The notes below the pieces were generated by a model. It had not been told where the DNA came from. It worked only from the letters and a program-made list of their open reading frames with translations, and did no database searches. A stretch of DNA of 64,000 nt, from positions 121,317,016 through 121,381,015 of the forward strand of contig OX465580.1 in assembly GCA_950022655.1 (NCBI GenBank). The letters are read 5' to 3'. This document shows, in pieces, positions 24,160 through 37,059 of this stretch. Numbering within the stretch: the stretch's first letter is position 1; every line of letters starts with the position of its first letter. The DNA comes from Alentia gelatinosa (taxonomy: Eukaryota > Annelida > Polychaeta > Phyllodocida > Polynoidae). The position numbers and the translations under genes are program-made.

Positions 24160-27100
24160 GTAACTTGCTGTATTCTTTATATATTTGGGTGATGACCTAA
24201 TGTTGTTGGTTTACTGATATATGCAAAGTGAAATTTTCGCTAATTATAACCGAGGCCAGAAATAGAACTCTGCAGATTTTGACAAAGACTTTGTTGGATG
24301 TTTAATACACGCTTTGTCAATCGCAAGGAAGATTCCTTGGAGGTTTCCTCCCCTTACCGTCTGGCGTAGCTGGATGTTCACTGGTATTTCTACTTAGGAC
24401 GGTACCAACTGTTTAATGATGGAGGCTGCTAAGGCTGTATGTGGGCATAGCCATGACCTGTCGTGCCCACCTCCAGTCTTAGCCGTATTCACCATCACGT
24501 AAATTACGTCTATGTATTCTCCAGACAGGCCGTGCCCAATAACCAGGTGGAGTTAGCTTTGCCATGCACAGGATACACGCCTTCAAATCAATAAAGCCGG
24601 TTGCTCTTTCCATTCCTCGCCTTTGGTCTTCGTTATTTTGTAATTACTGCAAATTACCGTCGTCTATCATAGGTTTTTTTGGTTTATTGCCAATCTCGTC
24701 TGAGAATATGTCAGTTAAATAATGGTTACAAACTACTGATATTGAGCCGGTCAATATATAAAAAGGAATGTCAATATACCTAGAAAAATGATATACATGT
24801 ATATAGTGCTGAGTTCAATAATAAAAGCTATCAGTGGGTTAGAAGAATCAGCACTTAGGTCCAATGCGAACTTGGGTGTGTTAGCATCATAGATATCTTC
24901 GCGTGATATTGCAGTAGTGTGGTATTGGCATGTTATTACAGATTGATGGTTCAATTAAAACCCAATCCATTGAATTATAAGTAATACTGGGGGGAAAAAA
25001 ACCTCCAAAGAAATTGTGTTTCTTTTAGCCAAGTCATGGAGTGTACAATAGGTATCCTTCACAAGAATCCTTCACATACTGAACTTTCGGGAAGAGGGAG
25101 AAAGCCAGTCATGTCTTGCACGGTGGGTGATGCACGACAGCAACTTTCTGCCTGCTAACAACCAGCTAACAAGAGTCATACTAACCCCAACTCACAATTA
25201 AATCAATGTTCCAATAGGAGCTTGTTAGCGCCTATTCTGGCCCGAATCAGCCAATTAGCTGTGCAGTAATGAGAGACTCTAACGCGAGGAGTGCCGGGGT
25301 GGCTCAGAGGAAGTCTTCGGGTTAATACGTTAATAAAGCCATTGGCGTGTGGCGCTGTGGCGTTGCCATCAAAGTCCGTGCATCCTCTCGCCTGAATATA
25401 CATGCAGCTCGTCTCAGATCGTGCATCGCCTTTCCACACGCCGCCAAATGGAGGTTGTGCGCGTGGGCATGAATCAGCAGCCCATTCTCGACCCTCCTTT
25501 CTAAGAAAAACTCCTGAGAAGTGAGAAGGAGGTGAACTATGACATATTCAAAATGGCTGGACATGTGAATGGAACTGTAATGGAGACTCTCTGATGTCAC
25601 ATATGACGGCATTGGTATACTATTCCTTTCAATAGCAGTCATTTTACCTCATACTAGAGGAACACAATATAGCCTAATTATTTGCTTGTCAGAACCCCTT
25701 CGCTTATACAATGGAATAAAGAAAACATCCCCATCACCTTGTCTCATTTTACATAGATATCGCACTGAACCGGACCTAGAATGACTGCCAGCCAGACAGT
25801 TCCCCCTCCCCCATCCCTTGCATCTAGTATGTACTTCTGCAAAGATTACACAGTAGTTTTTGAAAACGGTAAAGGGTGGCTGTGATATGTTCTACATGGT
25901 GGGACGCAGAAACTAGATGAGTCACAGGTTGTACAGTTTGCTATACGATGGTATGTTTCTCTACTGTAAATCATAAAATTCATGAAATGGTTCATTCTGA
26001 ATCACAAATGTATGGTCAACATTATTTAATCTTTGTGTATGCAGGAATGAGGTCAATATTGGCGATGCATCAGAATTTTACGTACATGTGTATGCAACTG
26101 TTCTGTGAAATTAGATTATGATTAGGAAAAAGTCTTGTTTTGTAAAAGCTTCATTTCAATTTATCAGCGAATATTTTTTGTGTAATGCAATCCAATGTGA
26201 AGTAAATTCCTTCATCAAATGAATTACACCCATCAGTACAGTTCTCATGGGTGCTATCATTTTACTCCCATTGTCTCTTTTATCACCAAGAATTTCCTAT
26301 TCCATGGATACATTTTCAGAAAAAAATAATTGCTCAGAGGACCCTCGCCAATCGTCATGTCAGCATTCTACTCTAATTAGCCAAATCATTTTTCTAATAA
26401 ACATAAATCTTATACAGAATACCGGGGTTTCGTTCTATTTGGAATGGTTATCTTTTCATTTCATTCGTGTATTACCACAAATTAGTTGCTCTCTTGGATG
26501 TATCTTTCTCCATCCATGAAACACGAGGACATTTGTGCTGAAAGTAATATGAAATGAACAGTACACAAAACCATTATAACATGACCTTTAAAACAATATG
26601 AAAAGATTGATTTCTGATAATTCAAAAAATGTTCATGTAAAGAAGGCTTAATTGCCATACGTGAAGATTCCCAACAGGATGTTTTCAAATGCGATACATA
26701 AGAGACCACTCTTTCCACAATGAGAAGTTGTTTAATTATGGTATTTTACAAAATACACTTCTAAATTAACGTGATTAAAGACCTTTGCTTCTGTAAGGAA
26801 GAATGACTGTGATGAATGTGACCTCACAATCAAGATAACTATGACTGATGATCAATTACAGAAGTTCCCCAATGACAGCGTTTGATAAAAAAAGAAATTC
26901 AGTTCCACTTTCCGGCCAGTTTAGCGGCCATTATTTACTTCGATATAGAATGGCCTGAGATAATATTTCCCTTTACACTAGAAAGTCAATAGGACGTATC
27001 CCATCTGAATTTAATCATGAAACCCTCACTTACTAAATCAAGGTCCGTTCCCTTTTTAGAAGAGGAAATAATGGAAAACTGATAATGGTAACAAAAGTGA

Positions 27101-28799
27101 ACATCTGTATCGTTACAATGGATACTTTCTAAAGTCAGTTGATAAGATAACTGAAAAGTCACGCTAGCCGTCCCTTTTTCATCAATCTTTATTCAGAAAT
27201 CTGTTGTTCTTAAACCTGGAACCCACTACCGCCGATACACTACGATAGTATGGTGGTGTATCGGGAGGTCTCCAACCATTCCAATCTTAACGTTTTTATG
27301 TGTATCGTAGTTTATCAGAACGGCTTTGACCATAGCACTGACACAGTCCATGATTCAATCAGTGTTTTGATTTTAATCTCAGGCAGATTTCATTATCAAA
27401 ATATACTATAGTTCTGGAAATATTGAGTGAATATGAATAATTTTGTACAGGTTTATACAAAATATGATAATTGTCAGATACCAAACCAATCAAATTGAAA
27501 ACTATAGCTGTGACAGAATCATAATTCCGTTATGAAACTGTTATTTTCGGACAATTAGACTTAATCAAACGATATGATATTTATGGTGATTATATGTATG
27601 TATTTGTCTGGCCTCCTGATGAACTTTTCTATTTGAATCAGGAAGTCATCCGTAAGGCCCAACAGCCACTGCTTTCGACACACTCCGACACAGCCACGAT
27701 ATAGATTTTAGCCCCGAAGGAAGGGCTTTCTCGCAATGGGTAGCAGGATTGTAAGATGTCTACAACCTTTGATCATGTTTGATAATTTAGCCTATCAGCG
27801 TGCATCGTAGGGTATTCTCCCGGGAAATTCACTTTCCCGGGAGTTAGTTGATTTATATCATGCTATAGTGTCCGTTCAGCATTGCAGGGTCTTTGTCACT
27901 CACATATAAAACAAGATCATCAGCGTACAGTATAGAATCGTTTCACAAATAATACAAACAATATTGAATCCATTACAATTAGTCCTTATGTTATTACGAA
28001 AAAGAATGATTTTATAAAAAATCTTGGAAAATGATATCTCAAGGAATCACCCAATCTAGCATGGTAATGCCTCAAAGCATCTCCCACCATGAATGGGTTA
28101 ACTATACTAACTTGTGGAAAGTGGCTGTCATACAAGAAAAGGACGCACAAAACAAAGATCCTCCATAAAAGATATATTGACAACTATTCAAAATTTGACA
28201 ATTTACTGGCGAATGACAGATATGAAACTCTCGTTATTACTATAATTCGTATGAGAAACCACATGCGGCTGTTTTATGTTATTTTATTGTGATTCTTTTT
28301 CTGTTTTATCAAGGTTGTTAAAGCCAGCTATTTTCCTCAATTCTACTATTATGATCTAGTTATTCAATCTAAGTTGGTCATAGAACAGAAAAGCGTAATT
28401 AAAAATAAAAAAACAAATGTCACTACACAGAATGTATGATTGGGCTCAGAATTGTTAGGTCTCTTAAGTAATGAATACAATATGATTCTAACCATATATA
28501 TTTATTTATCAACGATTATTTTTTACTTTTATTTTTCAAACGCTCATAACTCGAGTTGCCCAAAGATTTCAAAGTTGCAGAAGATTCTGGAGATAAATAA
28601 TCATGAAGAAAACATTATCTTGATGCCAAAGCAAGGTACATTGCCGCCAGACAATCGACCTCTTCAGGCAGGACTTTGCATCTGGCTTTTATCCTATTTT
28701 TGATCTTTGATGGTTTGTTTGTCTGTTTGTGTAGTTTTATGTCTTGGTAGGCTGGTTACGTCCTTTTGACACTGACTCATTGGTCGACCTATCTGGTTC
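24160..28799. other. Non-coding stretch with faint repeats
   Basis: No gene was recognised. An 11-bp perfect hairpin, CTCCCGGGAAA / TTTCCCGGGAG, lies at 27817-27843. Degraded relatives of the 'gacacactacgatag' foldback family start near 27210 (AACCTGGAACCCACTACC) and near 27655 (CAGCCACTGC). Confidence 0.45.
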
Positions 28800-29011
28800 T
28801 TGAAAGGTATATTAACTCAACTTTGTAGCAGTGGGACCCTATGCCTGTTTTATAGTGCTGCCTCAGTCGCTGCAACATACCAATTGGGTCAGCAAGCTGA
28901 CGAGTATGAAGCTGCTCCCTGTAGTTGGCTACAGGTCAAGATGGCTGACAGTTTTTGCCAACCTCCCGTACCGGATAGTTTTGGCCACTAAAAGTTCTCC
29001 TTTGCTCTTTT

Positions 29012-32000
29012 CTATAGCTTTTCGAAAATCTTTGTTTCCCAAAGAAACTTCAGAATTTCTTTCTTCCCAGTGTCGCTGAAAACACTGGACATGGATGTTG
29101 CACATTGAATGTACTTATCCCTGCTTTTCTTTGTTGCTTGACAGTAAAGCAGCAGGTGCTCAATCGAAAGAGGCACCTGACAACCCTGGCATATGGGCTG
29201 TTCTTCACCCTGCATGAGGTGCCCATGTGTCAGCAGTGAGTGACCTATCCGAAGATGGGTCAGTCTTGTCACTTCACTTCTTGTCAAGCTTGCATAGTCT
29301 TGATTTCTGCCAACTGATGGTTCAATAGCATGTAGTTTGTTGTCCTGGCTTGAGCTCCATCGGCTCTGCCATTCATGTTTGGTGTACCCTTTAGAGATTG
29401 GGACAAGGTCTGAGTGTGGGACAGGAGCCAAACTTGGTTTCCAACTCAATGCTGTTTTGGCTGCATGGTCTGCGGCCTCATTTCCCTCTATGCCGATATG
29501 GCTAGGGAGCCAGCAGAACACAACCTCCTTTTCCTGTTGCTCCAATTCTGAGTAGGATTCTCTTATCGCCTGTATAACAGAATTCCTTGGGTCATGCTGA
29601 CCAATTGCTTTTAGACATGACTTTGAGTCGGAGAAGATGATATATTCTCTATGATTTGACACCTTCATCCATTCCAAAGCACTCAGCAAGGCATGTGCTT
29701 CAGCAGTGAAGATGCTGCTTCCTTGATGTAGTGCTTCTTTGTGATTTCCATAGAAAGTGTGCGCAGCAAAGCCTACACGGTTTCCATCTTTCATATACAC
29801 CTCTATGTAGTTTCTATAGTGGTTATGGATTTTGACAAGTTTGTTTTCATATATGTTTGCTGATGTTTCTGTTTTCTTGTTCTTACATAGATCAAAAATG
29901 ATGGTGGGTGATGCCATTGTCCATGGAGGGGACTTGGCTGGACCTTCTTCCATCACCTTGTGAATGGGGACACCGGTCTCTTGGATAAGAGTTCTCACTC
30001 ATACCGAGAAGAGTTTTATCACATTCTTTTTTCTGCCATAGACACTGTGATCATTTCTGAAGACTGTCATATGCTGGGTTTCTTTTGTTGGCCTTCACTT
30101 TGATGGCATACTGGAGAGACAGCATCTCACACCGCAGATCAAGCAGGAGAATCTCTGCCTCAACATGAAGGCTTACAGCTGGTGAGGATCGGAATGCACC
30201 AAGACACAGCCTCAGTCCCTGGTTCTGGATAGATTTGAGCAAGTCCAGATAGGACTTAGCAGCTGATGCATACACTACTGACCCATAGTCTAGGTGGGAC
30301 TGGACATATGTCTTGTAGAGTGTGAGCAGAATCTCCCGGTCTGCCCCCCATTGTGAGTGGGAGAGCATTTTTAAGAGATTCATTGCTTTTTGGCATTTCT
30401 TGCAGAGGTACTCAACATTGGGTTTGAAAGACAGGATGCGATCAAACACAAAGGAATTTGACCTCCTTCTCTATTTTGAGCTGCTTCCCTTTGAAGGTAA
30501 TGGCAGGCATCTCCGTACAACGCCACCTCCAACAGAAGTAGATGCATGTTGTTTTTGTTTCTGAAAACTTGAAACCATTTTCCATGCTCCTAGTTTCAAG
30601 TCTGTTTAAAATCTGTTGTAGTTTTCTCTCTACAGTGGCCATATGGCTGGCCTTGTAGCAGATGACAAAGTCGTCTACATACAGGCAGCACTTCGCATCC
30701 TGCTGCAGAGTCTTTTCTATCTCATTGATCTTGATGCCAAAGAGGGTCCCTTAGAGAACATATCCCTGTGGCACTCCCATTTCCTGGTCAACCTTCATCG
30801 ACTCTGTGACACCAAGGCGGACATTGAATGTTCTGTTCACAAGGAAGCCTTGCACAAACAGTGGGAGTCTTCCTTGCAGTTCAAGGTTATGCATGTCTTG
30901 AAGGATGCCAAATTTCCATGTTGTGTCATAAGCTTTTTCCAGGTAAAAAAATATGGCAACAACATGTTCATTATTGGCAAAGCCTTCTCGGATGTAGCTT
31001 TCCAGCTGAATCAGATGATCAGTGGTACTACAACCCTCGCGGAATCCTGACTGGTAGGGAGTTAACAAGTTTTTGGACTCTAGATACCATACCAGCCAGG
31101 CACCATTCTCTCCATTGTCTTGGCCAGACAGCTAGTCATGGCTATGGGCCTGTAGCTGTGTTCACATCTTTCCCTGGTTTTGGAATTGGTATGACCACTG
31201 GCTCTGACCAGGATGGTGGGTACTTGCCTGTTGTCCAGATACTGTTGCATATATTCAAGAGCAGTGAAAGTTGTTGCTCTGGTAGATGTTTCAGCATCTG
31301 GTAGTGAATGTCATCTGGGCCTGGGCAGGAGTCCTTAACCTGGTGGAGGGCATGCTTCAATTCTCCCGATGTGAAGAGCTTATTGTTCCTGGTTATTGGA
31401 TGAGAGGTTAAGCTTCCTTCGTTCCTGCCTTTCTCTGTGTTCAAGCAACTCTCCTGAACAGTTCTCCTTGGAGGAGACATCGCTGAAGTGAGTTGCAAAT
31501 GTATCTGCAATGTCCTCAGCAGTCTCCTTGGTTTCATTACCAACTTTCAGGTGATTGAGCAAAGGAGTCGACTTGCCGTTTAGTTTCTTGACCCTCTCAA
31601 ATATCTTTTTCAAGGGTGTATTGCTGTAGATGGTGTTGACATATTCACGGAAGGACTCTCGATTTGCTTCATTGTACACAAGCCTGGTCTTTGCTTGTTG
31701 TTGATGGAAGGCAATAAGGTTGGTAAGGATCATGTTGCCTTCAAACTTCCTCAGGGCTCGTCTCCTATCCTTCCTGGATTTGCAACATTTGTCATTGTAC
31801 CAAGGGCAGGAATTTTTAGGAGCATTGCCTGAGGTCTTTGGGATACACATGGTACTTATTTCCCAGAGGGTTTCAGTGAAGTAATGTGTGGGGTCTTTTT
31901 TTTCCTTGGACAACTCCCAGAGTAAGAAAAAAACCTTACAACGCTCTTGAAATTGTTCCCAGTCTCCCTTGTGGGTCTCTCATCACTTGGGTTGGCTATC

Positions 32001-32660
32001 ATTAGTTTTGTCTTTTGCAGTGTGCAGTATGATAGGGAAATGATTACTTCCCAGAGGGTCAGGTGCCACTCTCCAGTCATATTCTGCATACACCGCTGGA
32101 TGGCAGATTGTATGGTCCAGGGCAGACCGGTTGCCTGATCTGCAGAGAAAGGTGGGTGTCCCGTTGTTTAACAGGCAGAGAGACTTCTTGTCAAGAAGAT
32201 TTTCAATCATCCTGCCTTTCCCATTAGTGTATGCTGATCCCCATACTGTACTATGAGCATTGAAATCACTCAGCAGTATGTATGGGGCAGGGAGTTGCTC
32301 AACGACACCAGGTCTTTGTATGTGACTCTTTGACTTGGTGGTAGGTACAAAGAGCACAATGTGACTGAGTTGTTGATAGTCACGCCGGTTGCAACCGCCT
32401 GTAGGGTGGTGTTGAGGCCTACATGTCTCTGAGGGTATTGTTTCTTGACCATCAGGACTACTCCGCCCAGTGCCTGTTCAGCATTCCCAGGTATTGTGGA
32501 GTATATCCTGTAGCCCTTGATTTTAGGGATGTTCTTCTTTTGCATTACTTTCAGTTCCCAGAGACATAGAGCAACTAGGTCAAGGTCCATGACTAGGTTG
32601 AATAAGTCTCCTCTGTTTGCTCTAATGCCTCAACAGTTCCATTGTACAATATGGCATTTG
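29012..32660 (-). pseudogene. LINE ORF2 remnant: endonuclease, RT, RNase H
   Basis: Read from high to low coordinates, the remnant has an EEP endonuclease (about 32650-31980; motifs SDFNAHSTVWGS, NRSALDH, LGSNHFPI). A reverse transcriptase follows (about 31540-30450; SCPGPDDIHY, the palm region with PYQSGFREG, VPQG, and YVDD at 30670-30681). A thumb/connection region ends near 30051, and an RNase H domain lies at 29998-29012 (TAEAHALLSALEW, FSDSKSC, LPSHIGIEGNEAADHA). Disruptions include a TGA in the endonuclease motif WNC*GIR at 32630-32632, a TAA after VPQG at 30751-30753, and frame changes near 32300, 31980, 31450, 31100, 30450 and 30020. In RNase H the usual TDGS motif is lost (VYMKDG), removing the first catalytic Asp. 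The product cannot be active. Confidence 0.9.
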
Positions 32661-32677
32661 TTCTCTGCCACACTGCT

Positions 32678-33956
32678 CTAGGCATCTGAGAGGACAGAGA
32701 ACCTGTTAGTCACTTGTACACCTGCCTTACTGCTGGTGTACAACCTGGTGCCCACAGGACTGTCTCTGTTTATGGCTACCCTTTTAGTTTTCTTCTTTCC
32801 CTCAACATAATCAGCCTCCCTGCTGGTGGTTGGTACCGGGGAAGCTTCCCTGCATGCAGGAGCTTTCGGAGTTCCAGATTCCACTGGGAGGCAGCTGGAT
32901 GTAGAGGTTTTAGGTTGTTCCAGGTTGGGTGCCAGAGATTCAGGACAGCAATCTTCTGAGTCCTTTACTTCTGTCACCCGGTCCAGTGACTCAGATCTCT
33001 TGGACTGATTCTTGCCAAGAGTGGCAGTTTCAGAAAAGCAGTCTTCAGAGTCCTTTCTGCCTGACACCTGCTCAGGTTTGTCGGGTGACTCGGCTCTCTT
33101 GGGCTGATTCTTTTCTGTGGTGGGTTTCTTTCTCCCATTTCCTTTCTCTTTTCTATTTTGTTGTTTCTCTGTGGCTTTTACTCCTTTGACTTGCTTAGGA
33201 GGTTGAGTGGGGTTTTTAGCATTAGTGGCAGCCTTGGGAGCAGCACTGGGCATGGGACCACAGGCCGTCTCTGTTTGTGTGTCTATGCTTTTCTTTTGCT
33301 TTACCACTGCTGCATAGGTATTGGAGAGAACAGGTGCTCCAGAGGCCCTGACTACTTTCCTGGCCTCAGGAAAGGAGATTTTCTTATCAGCATGTTCTAA
33401 CAGAATTTGTTTCCCCTCCAAAAATTGCTGGCATTTCTTCGAGAATGAGGGGTGTGCTGCCTTGCAGTTAGCACAGGAGGGTTTTTTCACCCGGCAGTCT
33501 TTGAGCCTGTGGCCCTCTTTGGCACACTTTCCGCAGACTGCTTGCCTGTTGCATTTTTTTCCAATCCCCTTGTCCCCTTAACTCTTCCCTGATCTCCTCA
33601 ACAGGGGTGCTGATGAGGTCTTTCCATCTGATGACACACTTGGAGGAGTTCAGGGATTTATGGATCGATGCCTTGACTGGCATCTTGCCAATGGTTGACA
33701 GTTTCATGAGGGAGCGAGCTTGGTTTTGCTGCTCATCCTCAATGAAAAGCATGCCAGATTTGGTTTTGGCAATGTGCTTAATATTACCACCTGCAACATT
33801 GGCTATTACTTTACTTACAGCAAAGGGGGAGACCTTTGCCAACGATGTTCCTGATTTGCTTTCAACAACAAGGAAACGTGGCCAATTCCTTTTATTGAAG
33901 TGCCATGGATCATTATCACTGTTCGATTCCGTTCCAGTCTGTTTTCCGTTATCCAA
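32678..33956 (-). pseudogene. LINE ORF1 remnant: Gag-like protein with zinc knuckles
   Basis: The N-terminal half (33956 to about 33560) includes NWPRFLVVESKSG and a 'VSKVI...GGNIKHI' region typical of LINE ORF1 proteins. A one-base frame change near 33560-33578, close to a G and A run, moves the frame into the second half. There, CGKCAKEGHRLKDC (C-x2-C-x4-H-x4-C) and a second knuckle, CANCKAAHPSFSKKC, follow. A Lys/Glu/Pro-rich low-complexity tail continues to the stop at 32678. The family's ORF1 binds RNA and forms the retrotransposition particle. The frameshift would abolish the full-length protein. Confidence 0.85.
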
Positions 33957-34574
33957 CTTTTTAGTTTTGTCATTGTTGTTTGGTTTGGTTCCGCTGGTGT
34001 TAACCCACCAACTGCGGAGTGCTGATGGGTTTGGTGAGGACTAAGCGATTTTTAGGGCTTATTTTCTCACCCCTTCCCCAGTCCATGGGTGAGCAGCGCT
34101 GTCTCCTAAATAGGGCCTGCTCAGTTACTCAGGGGGTTCATACTGCTAGGGCTTCACAGTATGCCAGTAGTCCACTGTTACCCCTCATTTTCAGTGAACA
34201 ATGACCTATAAGTCTGCGTGTGCAGTTGATTACTAGCACCTGACAGCATAACCATACCCGATGCTTCCGTGCTTTCCCCGTCGCCACGACTTATGTCTGT
34301 GGCCGTTGTGGTTTCATTGAGTGACCTTCATCCGACCATTGTCCTCCTAGATGACAGCTAGGCCCCTGCCATCATTAGACCTTGGGTGCAGACATCCCAG
34401 GTTGCCTGTTGACTGTTGGGGTGTCAGTGAGCGACCTTTATCTGGTCTTGACAGTTGGGAATGTGGCATCATGCTTGGCGACCATTCCACTATCCGCCAC
34501 CTGTGGACGTGCTGGGTGCGGGTGGCATACCCACTCAAGTTTAGTGACTCGAGTCCCAGGATCTTTAATGCTTG

Positions 34575-36840
34575 CTAAGTAACACTTGCTAGGTAATGAC
34601 TTGTTTAGTTCAGCATGTACAGTTTAGTATCTGAGGTTTATGATTAATGATTGAGTTTATATGATTGCAGATAACACAGTTTGGTATGGGTTCTATTGTT
34701 ATTAGGTTTGTAGTGGCGCTTTTGTAAGAGTATAATGTAATATAAACGGTAATTATGAATTATATGATTGAATACATACAATGTGAGTGTGTAAGGGATT
34801 ACGGAACAAAATAATTTCATATTGATGAGCATAGTCTTATGTGGTCATCAATCTGGGCGGTCTGAATGTTTATACTGTTTCGTACGTTTTCTGCAGCATC
34901 TGCTACTGGTGGGTGGTTGGGTACGTAGAACTGGCTGGTGTGGTATGAGGACGTGGTTCATCTGCGCTCTTTGAATTTCCGATTGTTGATGGCACGTTCA
35001 AAATAATTAGGATACTTCTCCATCTTTACTCCCTGATTGTTGTGGTTTCGATATATTGTTTTGTGGTTCTGCTTATTTCTTCTTCTCTAGATATTTTGCG
35101 TCTGAAATAGTCGAGTTTATTGTCTGTAGAATACGGTACTTCTAAATCCTTTTTTTCTTGGTTGGGTTGGCTGGTTATGTCTGATTTTGCTTTGGCTTGG
35201 GTTGATGTCAGTTCCAATTCGTTTTGTAGTCATCTGTCAGTTAGTATAAATAATATTTGTGAGTACATGAAATTGATTTTTTAATAAAGATTTATGTATA
35301 AAATAATAGTTAAATGTATTGAACGAGTAGGGATGCCATTCTTGATTTTTTTGTACCATAAAATACGTCCCTCTGCCTCCGATCTTGGTGCATATTTTAT
35401 GGGACAAGAGACCTCTAATAGCCATCGATACGGACTCAATAACCACGTTTTCCCTTACTACTACACCTCTAAACCCCATATAAGTTTTCTATTGATATAT
35501 GTTTTCATAATTTCTTTTGATCATTTTATTTATCCTGGACATGAACAACGTAACTCTGCTCCTTCCATTGAGGTATTCCTAGAAGGCTAACTACCTGACC
35601 AACTTTTACTTAAAACAGGATGGTATATATACATTGAGAAGCATAGCATTGCAGAAACTGGTACATACATACAGTTAATTTCCTATAATAAGATCAGCCG
35701 ACCACATAGACCAAAAGCACGAGTGCCATTGTACAGGTAGAGGGAAAAGTTAGTAAGATATGGAGTTTAGGTTGTGCTTGGGGCATATATTACCATTGAT
35801 TGTTTTTATTTAGTTATTGGAGGTAGTGTTCACGGCTTCATGTAGTCTAGTGTTTCTAGGAGCTATCATTATGAATGTAAGATTGCGGCTATGTGCGATT
35901 TGCGGATGGCCGATTCTCTCCTTTCACTTAGGAAGTTGAGATGTGATGTGAAGTACAGCTGTGCTGTAGATGTCCCATGTCATCAAAGGTGAACGCCGAC
36001 ATACGATATCAGTGGTGGATACTTTCATATTATTCAGAAAGGAATATATCATACTCAAATTGATGTATGCAAATGAGCAGTCCATTATTTACGTTCAATA
36101 ATATATACACAATATTTCCATGATTTTGATCTGCACGGAAAGACAGCTGGCCGTATTCTACTCAGTAGCAATCTGTAGGCTCTGTAGGTTTCATGTGGAG
36201 ACTCCGTATTGATGATAAATATACATGCATTCACAAAGTATCAACCTGTTTTTGATACTAGTTGGCCAGCGTAACCTCCACGAAAATATTGAGTCAACTA
36301 TACAAGGAGGATTTCTTTTTTATTCAACACAACCGTTCTCACATACGTGAGATCTTCCACCGAGGGTCAGCACGAAATACAGTAACAGCAGGTATCCTTT
36401 CACATTGACAAAGTTTTACAAAACAATACAAAATACAAGCATATTGATGAAAAATAGATGAAGAAGATGTATGTTATCACAAGTAGTTAAACACGTTAAG
36501 TTCTACTTCCAATCGTGAACAGAGTAGGACGTTTTAATAACTTTATTTAACTCTTTTGTAACTCTCTAACTTTTGAGCATTTGGATCTAGTCTGTCCCAG
36601 GATGCGCACATTAGTATTAAAAGCGGGTTGATATTGTATTTATTATTCACCATTGCTAGTTAAGGTTATCATTGGAAAGAGAAGATGGCCTCTGATCTGA
36701 TGCACTACTTTGCACACTCGGAGATTTTTCTGTAAGGACGATTACGACTATCCGTAGTCTCCTCGGTAGAGATCTCCACACTCTATACGTTCGTATTAGG
36801 TGGATAATAAAAGAAAACTCTTACCCTTTTTCTTTGTATC
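34575..36840. other. Non-coding stretch, one unassigned minus-strand frame
   Basis: A minus-strand frame at 35217-35026 reads as a hydrophilic Lys/Glu/Thr-rich segment (TSTQAKAKSD, YFRRKISREEE). It resembles a decayed retroelement ORF1 but is not diagnostic. The repeat copy at about 36150-36220 pairs with 3795-3865. Nothing else was recognised. Confidence 0.4.
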
Positions 36841-36921
36841 ATGAGAACCAACATCTATTTTCCGAATCAAACCTTCTCTTCCCTGATAACCTGTGTGATT
36901 ATGTTCTATTCTGCTCTTACC

Positions 36922-37003
36922 ATGTCTCGATGGGTTTTAAGCTTTGCTCTAATTGTAACATTAGTCGTTTCTAATTGGAATTACCTTGACGCAATCACGG
37001 AGA
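36922..37003 (+). CDS. Candidate signal-peptide exon of a second secreted protein
   Basis: The frame from ATG at 36922 encodes 27 codons plus one base before a perfect donor GTGAGT at 37004 (phase 1). The peptide begins MSRWVLSFALIVTLVV, a textbook signal peptide, followed by a short polar segment (LDAITE). The donor phase is the same as that of the signal exon at 10267. An in-frame upstream ATG at 36841 would add 27 residues and bury the signal, so the internal ATG is preferred. No following exon was found in the window, and no cystine-knot exon was seen downstream. It could be a second peptide or membrane-protein gene continuing beyond the window. Confidence 0.45.
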
Positions 37004-37059
37004 GTGAGTGTTTGTTTTGTGTGAGTGCCTTGTTACCATCATCGTGCAAACCTCTCTGA

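Larger units (their letters stand above)
28800..34570 (-). mobile_element. Broken LINE of the RNase-H-bearing I/Nimb type
   Basis: A nearly full-length non-LTR retrotransposon lies on the minus strand. From its 5' end, a likely 5' UTR (about 34570-33957) is followed by ORF1 with zinc knuckles (33956-32678), then ORF2 with endonuclease, reverse transcriptase and RNase H (about 32660-29012), then a 3' UTR to about 28800. Presence of RNase H and of a CCHC-type ORF1 places it in the I superfamily. The outer limits are estimates: no target-site duplication was identified. Multiple stops and frameshifts show an old, inactive copy. Confidence 0.88.

Noticed and set aside
24411..24600. Possible third terminal exon of the neuropeptide gene (acceptor-like CTTAG at 24398, CTCCAG near 24523, AATAAA near 24590)
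   Set aside because: In the required phase, the first acceptor gives only a few residues before a stop and the second gives a peptide with one cysteine; no cystine-knot pattern.
30643..33581. Plus-strand frames across the LINE
   Set aside because: They are antisense to ORF1 and ORF2 of the minus-strand LINE and contain no domain of their own.
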